A stretch of DNA of 10,250 bases from Sulfurimonas sp. (GTDB taxonomy: Bacteria; Campylobacterota; Campylobacteria; Campylobacterales; Sulfurimonadaceae): NCBI GenBank assembly GCA_030646745.1, contig JAUSKV010000180.1:1-10250 (forward strand), in the 5' to 3' direction. The notes beneath the pieces were generated by a model. The model saw only the letters and a list, made by a program, of their open reading frames with translations. It was not told the origin of the DNA and did no database searches. Below, piece by piece: positions 1-7,140 of the stretch; the first letter of the stretch is position 1; each line of letters begins with the position of its first letter. The translations under genes and the position numbers were made by a program.

Positions 1-2371
1 TGTCTCGCCAAATCTTACCAAATTAATTAACAGCTCAGATAAGGCAGAGAGTGTCACCATTGATGAAAAAATATTTATGCTCTCCGCTGACAAAATTAAG
101 GATGTCTCGGGCAGAGAGATTGGTCAATTGATTTTTCTGCAAGATTTGACAAATAGTATCAAAGAGAGAGATTCGTTTATATTTCACAGTCTATTCTTTG
201 GATTAGCAAGCATGACGATATTTCTGCTCCTTATCTATTTTATACTGCGTAGAAGTGAAATAAACAGCGAACTTCAAAATCAAGAGATACTCAAAAATGA
301 GCAGAGAATACAGGAGCTTCAAAAACACACAAAAGTTATAGCATGGGAAGTAAACAGGGATGGACTTTACTCCTATGTGAGCAATTCTATCTATAACATT
401 CTCGGCTACAGAGGAGAGGAACTGACAGGTAAAAAATACTTTTACGATCTTCACCCCGCAGAGGGTAGAGAGGCATTCAAAGAGGCTGCCTTTGATGTTT
501 TTTTTAAAAAAGAGCCTTTTGAGAACATGACAAATCCTGTTTTAAATATCAATAACGAAGTAGTCTGGGTTTCAACAAATGCTGTTCCAGTACTGAGTGC
601 GGATGGGGAACTGCTCGGCTACAGAGGTATAGACAGAGATATAACGCAAGAAGTAGCGAAAGAAAAAATTGCTCAGGAGTCAAACAATCTTTTTAAAAAA
701 ATCATCAATGCGATTCCTCAGAGAGTCTTCTGGAAAGATTTAGATTTACACTATTTAGGCTCGAATGAAGCCTTTGCGAAAGATTCAGGAAACTTAACGC
801 CGGAGGCTTTGATAGGCAAAGATGATTACCAGATGGCTTGGGCAGAATATGCCAAAGAGTATCGAATAGATGACAGAAGGGTTATAAACTCCGGAGTTGC
901 TAAACTATTTTATGAAGAGGAGATAAAAACCTCATTGGGTGAGAGCATGTGGATAAGCACATCTAAAATGCCTCTTTTAAATAATGACGGCAAAATCGTC
1001 GGTGTTATAGGAGTTTATGAAGATTTCACAGAGAAAAAAATAGTTGAGGACAAAATACATAAACTTGCATTTTATGACAGTTTAACATCGCTTCCAAACA
1101 GAACACTCTTTATAAATATGGTGAAGGAAGCTATTGAAAGCTCAAAACTTTCTCATAGCTATAACGCTCTTCTCTTTATTGATCTTGATAATTTTAAAGT
1201 ACTCAATGACACCTTAGGGCATGAGATGGGTGATATTTTACTCCAAAGCGTAGCAAAAAGATTGCAAACGCTTGCCAAAGACGGAAACGCTCTTGCCAGA
1301 TTGGGCGGAGATGAGTTTGTTTTAATTCTCAAAAACTTAAGTACAGATGAGGCAAAAGCAAAAAAAGAGTGCATGCACACTGCCACGCAACTGCTCGCTC
1401 TGCTTCAAGAGCCATACCGACTAAAATGGGCTGAGCATAAATCGAGTGCAAGTGTCGGCATCACTCTCTTTAACTCAGAGCACATATCCATCGATACCCT
1501 TATGAAACAGGCAGAACTTGCCCTCTATAAATCAAAAGAGTGCGGAAGAAATGCGTTTAAATTTTTTGAGCCTAACATGGAGAGTGCACTCAAAGAGAGA
1601 GCTGAGATTGAAAAAGAGTTGCGGGAAGCTATAAACAAAGAGGAGTTTGTTCTCTTTTATCAAGCACAGATAAATGAGTCAAAAAAGGTAGTGGGTGCAG
1701 AGGCTTTGGTACGATGGAGCCACCCAACAAAAGGTCTTATCTCACCTCTGGTTTTTATACCTGTGGCGGAAGAGTGTGACATTATTTTAAAACTTGGAGA
1801 CTGGATTTTAAAGAGTGCCTGCAGTGAACTTCAGAGATGGTCAAGAATAGATGCCATGAAAGAGATTACACTTGCTATAAATATCAGCGTCAAGCAGTTC
1901 GGCCAAAACAATTTTGTCAGCAATATACTCTCAATCATAAAAGAGAGCGGAGCAAACCCAAGATTGATAAAATTGGAAATAACAGAGAGCATGCTTGTAG
2001 AAGATAAAGAGGGTATTATAGAGAAGATGGGCAAACTCAAAGAGGTTGGAATCCGCTTTTCCTTAGATGATTTTGGAACGGGATACTCCTCGCTCTCCTA
2101 CCTCAAACAGCTTCCTCTCAATCAGCTAAAAATTGACCAGAGCTTCGTAAGGGATATACTCACAGATAAAAACGATGAAATAATATGTAAATCAACCATA
2201 GCCTTAGCAGAGAGTATGGGACTCAATGTTATAGCGGAGGGTGTTGAAACTGAGGAGCAAAAAGAGATGCTCTATTCTCTTGGATGCAGAGCATATCAAG
2301 GATATCTCTTCAGCAAGCCGATTCCAAGCAAAGAGTTTGAGACATTTGTTATAGAGTATATAAACCTGTGA
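1..2371 (+). CDS. membrane sensor PAS-PAS-GGDEF-EAL protein (c-di-GMP turnover), 5' partial
   Basis: The reading frame is open from the first complete codon at base 2, so the gene begins outside the window. The ATG at 77 is an internal methionine with no ribosome binding site. Numbering from that Met: the end of a periplasmic sensor domain (to about 30), a membrane helix (about 37-58), a short coiled coil, PAS 1 (about 85-190), PAS 2 (about 205-320), GGDEF (about 331-495) and EAL (about 510-760). The diguanylate cyclase signature GGDEF is intact at 410-414. The inhibitory RxxD site is absent; KDGN lies where it would be. The phosphodiesterase domain keeps E542 of EAL, N602, E634, D664/D665, K685, E721 and Q741, so c-di-GMP hydrolysis to pGpG is likely. 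The protein should sit in the inner membrane, sense outside and act inside. The stop codon overlaps the start of the next gene. Net direction of activity cannot be read from sequence. Confidence 0.93.
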   Translation, partial: VSPNLTKLINSSDKAESVTIDEKIFMLSADKIKDVSGREIGQLIFLQDLTNSIKERDSFIFHSLFFGLASMTIFLLLIYFILRRSEINSELQNQEILKNEQRIQELQKHTKVIAWEVNRDGLYSYVSNSIYNILGYRGEELTGKKYFYDLHPAEGREAFKEAAFDVFFKKEPFENMTNPVLNINNEVVWVSTNAVPVLSADGELLGYRGIDRDITQEVAKEKIAQESNNLFKKIINAIPQRVFWKDLDLHYLGSNEAFAKDSGNLTPEALIGKDDYQMAWAEYAKEYRIDDRRVINSGVAKLFYEEEIKTSLGESMWISTSKMPLLNNDGKIVGVIGVYEDFTEKKIVEDKIHKLAFYDSLTSLPNRTLFINMVKEAIESSKLSHSYNALLFIDLDNFKVLNDTLGHEMGDILLQSVAKRLQTLAKDGNALARLGGDEFVLILKNLSTDEAKAKKECMHTATQLLALLQEPYRLKWAEHKSSASVGITLFNSEHISIDTLMKQAELALYKSKECGRNAFKFFEPNMESALKERAEIEKELREAINKEEFVLFYQAQINESKKVVGAEALVRWSHPTKGLISPLVFIPVAEECDIILKLGDWILKSACSELQRWSRIDAMKEITLAINISVKQFGQNNFVSNILSIIKESGANPRLIKLEITESMLVEDKEGIIEKMGKLKEVGIRFSLDDFGTGYSSLSYLKQLPLNQLKIDQSFVRDILTDKNDEIICKSTIALAESMGLNVIAEGVETEEQKEMLYSLGCRAYQGYLFSKPIPSKEFETFVIEYINL

Positions 2372-4179
2372 AAAATTTGAAATTAAAAATAATTTTTATT
2401 GTCTCATTTATAATCTTCGTAGTTTCGTTTGTAGTTACAGGCTATACCATAATCTATGAGAAAAAACAGAGTCAGCAAAGAATTGCAGATGCCCACAAAA
2501 GCGTTACAACGACCTATCATGAAAGCATGGATGAGATTGTAAACTTTTTTCATGCAAGAGCGAATGAGTTTATAGCCGACAAAGAGATTTTCCAAGCCAT
2601 CCTCAATAAAGATCATGACGCACTTTACATGCTGACAAAAAAGAGATGGGTCATACTGCAGCAAGAAAATCCGCATCTCATTGTTTTACAGTTTCATAAT
2701 AGTGACGGAACATCGCTCCTCAGAGTGCATCAACCGCTCTTATATGGGGATGATATTGCAAAAAGAAGAGAGACGCTTTCTGAAATCCATTCAAAACAGA
2801 AGCTTCTTTACGGATTTGAAGAGGGAAGAGCCGGCTTTGTATTCAGGGTTTTGGTGCCGATTTTCAATAATCAGGAGTATATCGGTGCAATTGAGTTTGG
2901 AGTATCTGCTCAAAATTTGGCAGAACTAATCAAACATGATACAAATCTTGATGCTCTCTTTTTTACACACAAGAACTACATAGGTAAGTTTAAAGAGATA
3001 AAAGAGAGTACAACGGTGGGCAATTTCACTTCACTCAACATGTCGGACTCACTCCTGCCGCTTTTTAACAAATATAAAAAAACATACAATACACTCGAGA
3101 ACAATTTTATAGAATTTGACGCTCATTTATACTATCTCTCCGCTACTCAGATTAAAAATTATAAAGGCGACGAGATAGGTCTGTTGGTATTTTTGAATCA
3201 GATGGATGATTTTGAAGGCTATATAAAAAGTCTTGCGCTATCTTCTCTCTTTATCACTTTAACCCTGATAGTTATTGTAGCAATATTCGTACATTTTTTA
3301 TACAACAGAATAAGCGGTAAGATAAACTTTCAAGAGCTTTTCAACCAAACAGTGTTAGACGCCATACCCTCCCCGATTATCGTGTCCGATGGGAAAGAAC
3401 TTATATTGGCAAATCAAACTTTTTTACTTTATTTTAAATACAAGAATATTGACGCTTTTAAAAAAGAGCATCAATGTGTCTGTGAGTACTTTGAGGAGGG
3501 TAATACGGATGATTTTCTTATGCCCAATAAAAACGATAGAGTTTGGACAGAATATATATTTGACAATCCGGAAAAAAACCATAAGGTAAAAATCACTATT
3601 GATGAGAAAACAACTGTCTTTGATGTAAAACTCTCAGCACTTCAATACAATAATGCGTCACGCTATGTTGTGGTTTTTACAGACATTTCATCGCTTCAAT
3701 CATTAAGTACAAATGATTCGCTCACCGGCATAGCGAATAGACTCCATTTTGGTATGGTTTATGAGCATTTGGTAAGCATGGCAAAAAGAGAGCACAGCGA
3801 GTTAGGTGTTATCTTTTTTGATATAGATTACTTCAAAAAAATAAATGACATGCATGGTCACTTAGTAGGAGACTCTATTTTAAAAAGTATCTCAAATCTG
3901 ATAAAACACAAAACAAGAAAAAGCGACATCTTTGCAAGGTGGGGCGGAGAGGAGTTTATAATACTGCTTCCGAATACTCCGCTAGAGAGTTGCGTAGTAA
4001 TTGCAGAAGGCATGCGCCTCGCTATAGCAAATCAAAATTTTGTCAACTCGCTCAAAGTCACCTGCTCTTTTGGCGTAGCAACTCTCAGAGAAAACGAGTC
4101 ATCCAACGAGCTTATAAAACGGGTGGATTCACTCCTTTATGAGGCAAAAGAGCTTGGCAGAAATCGGGTTGTCTCGTAA
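2368..4179 (+). CDS. dCache-PAS-GGDEF diguanylate cyclase, membrane sensor
   Basis: A 603-residue protein starting at GTG 2368, which shares GTGA with the upstream stop. No clear Shine-Dalgarno is visible, so translation is probably coupled. The start places a signal-anchor helix at 7-27. Residues about 28-285 form a periplasmic domain resembling dCache_3: the runs HNSDGTSLLRVHQPLLYGDD (110-129) and GFEEGRAGFVFR (149-160) are typical of that family. A second helix spans about 287-311, a PAS domain about 316-440 and a GGDEF domain about 450-600. The active-site variant GGEEF is at 526-530, and RKSD at 517-520 is a proper RxxD inhibitory site, so feedback inhibition by c-di-GMP is expected. No EAL domain follows, so this should be a pure cyclase synthesising c-di-GMP from two GTP. 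The PAS domain carries an unusual CVC (370-372). The ligand of the sensor is unknown. Confidence 0.92.
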   Translation: MKNLKLKIIFIVSFIIFVVSFVVTGYTIIYEKKQSQQRIADAHKSVTTTYHESMDEIVNFFHARANEFIADKEIFQAILNKDHDALYMLTKKRWVILQQENPHLIVLQFHNSDGTSLLRVHQPLLYGDDIAKRRETLSEIHSKQKLLYGFEEGRAGFVFRVLVPIFNNQEYIGAIEFGVSAQNLAELIKHDTNLDALFFTHKNYIGKFKEIKESTTVGNFTSLNMSDSLLPLFNKYKKTYNTLENNFIEFDAHLYYLSATQIKNYKGDEIGLLVFLNQMDDFEGYIKSLALSSLFITLTLIVIVAIFVHFLYNRISGKINFQELFNQTVLDAIPSPIIVSDGKELILANQTFLLYFKYKNIDAFKKEHQCVCEYFEEGNTDDFLMPNKNDRVWTEYIFDNPEKNHKVKITIDEKTTVFDVKLSALQYNNASRYVVVFTDISSLQSLSTNDSLTGIANRLHFGMVYEHLVSMAKREHSELGVIFFDIDYFKKINDMHGHLVGDSILKSISNLIKHKTRKSDIFARWGGEEFIILLPNTPLESCVVIAEGMRLAIANQNFVNSLKVTCSFGVATLRENESSNELIKRVDSLLYEAKELGRNRVVS

Positions 4180-4209
4180 AATTTCATGCGTCAAACACCC
4201 TGTAATTCT

Positions 4210-4229
4210 CGAAAAACAAAGTTTTTTCG
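4210..4229. repeat. imperfect inverted repeat (possible hairpin) after the c-di-GMP operon
   Basis: CGAAAAAC and GTTTTTTCG flank an AAA loop, with one extra T on the right arm. Weaker outer pairing is possible between CCCT near 4198-4201 and AGGG near 4237-4240. It lies in the 79-base gap between two converging genes, where a two-way terminator would be expected. No T-run follows the stem on either strand, so it does not meet the usual intrinsic-terminator pattern. Confidence 0.4.
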
Positions 4230-4242
4230 TAGCTTTAGGGGG

Positions 4243-4262
4243 TTGAGTCAACGATGACTCAA
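4243..4262. repeat. perfect 8-bp inverted repeat spanning the stop codon of the FAD oxidoreductase gene
   Basis: TTGAGTCA and TGACTCAA are exact reverse complements separated by ACGA. The right arm includes the last bases and TGA stop (4259-4261) of the minus-strand gene. A stable hairpin is possible in both transcripts, but no T-tract follows on either side. It could help end transcription or protect 3' ends of the two converging operons, or mark a cassette edge. Confidence 0.5.
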
Positions 4263-5659
4263 GTGTCCTTTAAAATCCTCTTACAACACATCTCTGCCGA
4301 AATTATCGCAGGGCTAAATCCACCAGCTATTACAAACTGTCCTACAAAATAGAGATTATTTATTTTTTGGGATTTAATTTGTGGTATTCTAAAAAACTGT
4401 TTTGGTGTCGGCTTGTAACCATAAGCTGTACCATTTGGAGTTTTTGTATATCGTTTCATTGTTTTCGGAGTTGCAACTTCGGCAAATTCAATAATCGCTT
4501 TGATATTTGGGTAATACATTTCTAATATACTAAGTACATTTTCCAAAAGCAATTCTTTTTCAATTTTGTATTCATTTTGACTTAAATCTTCCCAATTTTT
4601 AAGTTCATCTACAAGGCAAATCTCACCAAATGATTTAGTATCATCAACAAGCCCAGAATCAATTTGAGAATAATCAACAAATACAAAAGGTTTATTTTCT
4701 TGGGCTATAAAATTTGAGTAAGCCCCTTTCCCATAGATGTTTTTTAGATTTTTTGAAAAACCAATGTATATTGTTGAGATTGATTCTGCGATTTGTTTCT
4801 CTTCTTTAAAATCAATTTCAAAAAGTTTGTAAGTATCCACCGGAGCAATATTTGAGATGATAATATCAGCTTTTAAAGTAATATTTTGATTTGCGAGAGT
4901 GTAAATTACCTCATTTTTTGTAGCTTTTATAACAGTCGCTTTTGTGATAACTTTACCACCATTTTGCTCTATCACATCAGCTAAATAGCGACTTAATTTA
5001 TAACTTCCACCTTTGATAAAATATCCTCCACCCTTATAATATGAACTTTGAGCAATTGCATGAAGCAAAATGCTTAGAGTTTTTGGGGAGTCATTATAGT
5101 ATTGTGTAGTTGCATTAAGAATAAGTTTTAGTTCTTCATTTTGTGTCAAACTATTCAGCACTTCGCTCACACTTTTATTTTTGTATTTTAAAATTGGAGC
5201 AAATAAAAATGGGAAAAATAGGTAATGATACCATTTGAGATGCGAGAGTCTTTCAAAACAATCAGAGAGAGAAAGAATTATTTCAAAATATTTATCTATC
5301 GCTTTGACTTCATTTTGAAACTTCACTTTTAAAGCTTTTTTGGCATTTTCCACACCATCTGGCATAACGAATTCTCCGAACTTTGAATAAAGTTTGAAAA
5401 ATTCTTGTGGCTTGATAAATGCAACATTTTTATACACTTCAAGCTTATCAAATATTTTTTTGATTTGTGGACTATAAACTCCTTCCATCTCATGAAGCCC
5501 TACTTCACAGATAAAGCCACCTTTCCTTTTAAAAATTGTAGCACAACCACCCACGATATTGTGCTGTTCAAGAAGTGTTACTTTATATCCATCTTTTGAT
5601 AACAATGCTCCAGATGTTAAGCCTCCAAGCCCTCCACCGATGATAACTATATTTTTCAT
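4259..5659 (-). CDS. CrtI/retinol saturase-like FAD-dependent oxidoreductase
   Basis: A 466-residue flavoprotein. The N-terminus has a Rossmann dinucleotide-binding fold: GGGLGGL at 8-14 and the acidic E31 that would contact the ribose. NIVGGCA (34-40), just after E31, fits the FAD-binding region of the phytoene desaturase/carotenoid isomerase/retinol saturase group. The C-terminal FAD motif is NLYFVGQFVIAGGFSP (435-450). A hydrophobic stretch at about 143-157 may help it dock on the membrane. Family members saturate, desaturate or isomerise polyene or other lipid substrates. No phytoene synthase or other carotenoid gene is visible, so the substrate cannot be named. The start is ATG 5659, with AAGGTG at 5665-5670 five bases upstream and an ATGA overlap with the DUF2141 gene, so the two are almost certainly one operon. 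Base composition is more AT-rich than the flanking blocks. Confidence 0.85.
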   Translation of the reverse strand: MKNIVIIGGGLGGLTSGALLSKDGYKVTLLEQHNIVGGCATIFKRKGGFICEVGLHEMEGVYSPQIKKIFDKLEVYKNVAFIKPQEFFKLYSKFGEFVMPDGVENAKKALKVKFQNEVKAIDKYFEIILSLSDCFERLSHLKWYHYLFFPFLFAPILKYKNKSVSEVLNSLTQNEELKLILNATTQYYNDSPKTLSILLHAIAQSSYYKGGGYFIKGGSYKLSRYLADVIEQNGGKVITKATVIKATKNEVIYTLANQNITLKADIIISNIAPVDTYKLFEIDFKEEKQIAESISTIYIGFSKNLKNIYGKGAYSNFIAQENKPFVFVDYSQIDSGLVDDTKSFGEICLVDELKNWEDLSQNEYKIEKELLLENVLSILEMYYPNIKAIIEFAEVATPKTMKRYTKTPNGTAYGYKPTPKQFFRIPQIKSQKINNLYFVGQFVIAGGFSPAIISAEMCCKRILKDT

Positions 5660-6063
5660 TTTTGCACCTTGATTTTTAGATTTATATTATTGTTAAGTTC
5701 AAATTTTGTATCTTCAAAATTAGGTTTTCCAAATACTTTTGGATTGTTTGAAAATCCATAAGCTTCTTTTGGGATACCTATAAAATTTTTATCAAGGAAA
5801 CCATTTTGATTTTCATCACAAAATAAAGCTATCGCATAAGTACCATTTGGGATATTCGAAAATGTATGGTTTATTTTTGAAGTTTCCACTTTTAAGTTAA
5901 TACCTCTGTAAGCTTTATCTACATTTGAAAAACTCTCTTTTGTATTGTAAAGTCCAGTTCTAAGGGTTTTACAATTTGAAGTTATGTTATTAATTTCTAA
6001 ATTTACTTCACCACAAAAGAGAACTTTACTTAAAATAACTGAGGTTAAAAATACTTTTTCCAT
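5656..6063 (-). CDS. exported DUF2141 family protein
   Basis: 135 residues. The first 18 or so (MEKVFLTSVILSKVLFCG) look like a short signal peptide, so the mature protein should be periplasmic. The cysteine near its end is not in a good lipobox because Phe precedes it. The rest matches the DUF2141 pattern: NGTYAIALFCDENQNGFLD (73-91), then FIGIPKEAYGFSN (94-106) and PNFEDTKFEL (114-123). The spacing of D83, N85, N87 and D91 recalls a Ca2+-binding EF-hand or dockerin loop; metal binding is my inference. Biochemical function is unknown. The start is well supported: AGGAG at 6069-6073 lies five bases before ATG 6063. The gene overlaps the FAD oxidoreductase gene by four bases, which suggests joint function. 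It starts 48 bases after the stop of the Crp/Fnr gene, leaving room for its own promoter. Confidence 0.85.
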   Translation of the reverse strand: MEKVFLTSVILSKVLFCGEVNLEINNITSNCKTLRTGLYNTKESFSNVDKAYRGINLKVETSKINHTFSNIPNGTYAIALFCDENQNGFLDKNFIGIPKEAYGFSNNPKVFGKPNFEDTKFELNNNINLKIKVQK

Positions 6064-6076
6064 AATAGCTCCTATA

Positions 6077-6108
6077 ATTTTAACAAATCTTACAAAAACA
6101 AAAAAACT
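6077..6108 (-). promoter_or_regulatory. possible promoter for the DUF2141-oxidoreductase pair
   Basis: On the minus strand a T-rich tract (about 6091-6108) is followed by TAAAAT (6077-6082), just upstream of the AGGAG ribosome binding site. T-rich DNA in place of a -35 box is common in Campylobacterota sigma-70 promoters. A near-direct repeat, TTTGTAA then TTTGTTAA, lies in the same stretch and could be bound by the adjacent Crp/Fnr regulator. The core is short and AT-rich, so chance similarity is possible. Confidence 0.35.
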
Positions 6109-6111
6109 TTG

Positions 6112-6720
6112 TCATTCACATATGTTAATTTTATACTCTTTTTTAAGACGACTAAGATGTTGTGGAGTAATGCCTAAAAATGTAGCGATATGATACTGTG
6201 GGACTTTTTCAAGTAAATGTGGAGTTTGTTGCAAAAACTCCTCAAATCGCTCTTTAGCACTTTTGAGTTGTCTATTGATAATTTGATTGTGCAAGTAACT
6301 ATAAGCTTCTTCAGCCATAAGTCTTCCAAATCGTTCTCCACTTTTGAGATGATTATAAATAAACTGAATATTATCAAAAGAGGTAATCACAACTTCACAG
6401 TCTTCTAAAGCTTCAATATGAATAGTTGTTGTTTTTTGGTGTAAAAAACTTTCATAATCCGTAGCAAAAAGATTACACATATGAGCATTATGGTCATTAA
6501 AAAATATGCTCCAAGTAAAATCTTTTCCTGTTTTATCGATGATATATCCTCTTGCTAAGCCACTATTCATAAAATAAAGATTTTTACAGATATCCCCTTG
6601 ATGAAGAATAATTTCACCTTTTTGGAAAGTTTTAATACTCAATTTTGACTCAATAAGTTTCCATTCTAATATATTAAGATTGACATGTTTTGTAATGAAA
6701 TTTTTATATAAATGAAACAT
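6112..6720 (-). CDS. Crp/Fnr family transcriptional regulator
   Basis: 202 residues with the two-part Crp/Fnr layout. A cyclic-nucleotide-binding-like beta roll covers about 15-120 (for example KGEIILHQGDICKNLYFMNSGLARGY, 34-59), a long helix about 125-160, and a winged helix-turn-helix about 165-200 with VPQYHIATFLGITPQHLSRL at 173-192. The nucleotide-pocket signature of true Crp (RGE...AR) is missing, so cAMP binding is unlikely. The N-terminal cysteine cluster of oxygen-sensing Fnr is also missing; the only cysteines are C45, C82, C108 and C201. The helix-turn-helix wording resembles regulators common in Bacteroidota. The effector is unknown. It lies 13 bases after the coiled-coil gene and 48 bases before the DUF2141-oxidoreductase pair, which is its most likely target. 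No strong ribosome binding site precedes ATG 6720. Confidence 0.87.
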   Translation of the reverse strand: MFHLYKNFITKHVNLNILEWKLIESKLSIKTFQKGEIILHQGDICKNLYFMNSGLARGYIIDKTGKDFTWSIFFNDHNAHMCNLFATDYESFLHQKTTTIHIEALEDCEVVITSFDNIQFIYNHLKSGERFGRLMAEEAYSYLHNQIINRQLKSAKERFEEFLQQTPHLLEKVPQYHIATFLGITPQHLSRLKKEYKINICE

Positions 6721-6733
6721 TTTATCAGTGCTA

Positions 6734-7114
6734 CTATAGACTCAAAGCCTCTAATTTTTTCTCATACATCTCGCTTAACTCATCATATTTAAGTTGTTTG
6801 CTTTCAAAAAGTGCAAATTTATCATTGATATTTTTTTGACAATTTGCGATATTTTTAGTAAGTTCTACAACTTTACTATTATCATTTTTATTTGATGCTT
6901 CTATCACTTCTGTTTTTGATTTATTTACAATCCCCTCAAGTCGTTCTATCTCACTTTCATGTTTTACTTGTTTTACAGAGTTGTCAAAGCTATGAAGTAA
7001 AACCATTTTATTGTAGCTATCTTTTACAAATTCAAAAAACATCTCTTTATTGCTTTGAAATCCCTCTAAAAAGATATTTTCTATCTCAGGATTTTGAATT
7101 TTGAGTGTTAGCAT
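6734..7114 (-). CDS. hypothetical coiled-coil protein
   Basis: 126 residues, not recognised with confidence. The N-terminal 36 residues (MLTLKIQNPEIENIF, then EMFFEFVKDSYNK) have the beta-strand-then-helix character of small DNA-binding antitoxins, and I have an impression of similar openings in Campylobacterota proteins. From about residue 50 onward the chain is highly charged and helical with heptad-like spacing, probably a coiled coil to the C-terminus. There is no signal peptide, membrane helix or cysteine motif beyond a single Cys. The start is well supported: AAGGA at 7121-7125 lies six bases before ATG 7114, with an extended -10 at 7141-7149. No toxin-like gene sits beside it: the next gene, 13 bases on, is the Crp/Fnr regulator. 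An antitoxin role is therefore only a guess. Confidence 0.72.
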   Translation of the reverse strand: MLTLKIQNPEIENIFLEGFQSNKEMFFEFVKDSYNKMVLLHSFDNSVKQVKHESEIERLEGIVNKSKTEVIEASNKNDNSKVVELTKNIANCQKNINDKFALFESKQLKYDELSEMYEKKLEALSL

Positions 7115-7140
7115 TTTCTATCCTTCAATTTTTATGAAAA

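Noticed and set aside
2681..2929. + strand 82-codon frame
   Set aside because: Out-of-frame shadow inside the dCache sensor domain of the second cyclase, whose frame is clearly the coding one.
3939..4142. + strand 67-codon frame rich in Arg and Ser
   Set aside because: Shadow of the GGEEF domain in another frame; no ribosome binding site and no recognisable protein.
4205..4235. Rho-independent terminator for the c-di-GMP operon
   Set aside because: The stem is AT-rich and is not followed by a T-run, so it is listed only as an inverted repeat.
4180..4262. Integron attC-like site suggested by GTTGAGT and nearby hairpins
   Set aside because: GTTGAGT fits the GTTRRRY core, but no matching RYYYAAC partner was found at the correct position and no integrase is visible.
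4259..5659. Naming the oxidoreductase crtI (phytoene desaturase)
   Set aside because: Only the general FAD-dependent family is evident; there is no crtB or other carotenoid gene, and the sequence is at least as close in style to retinol saturase-like proteins.
6174..6408. Short frames on both strands within the Crp/Fnr gene
   Set aside because: Overlap a well-supported domain-bearing gene; their products are low-complexity hydrophobic peptides.
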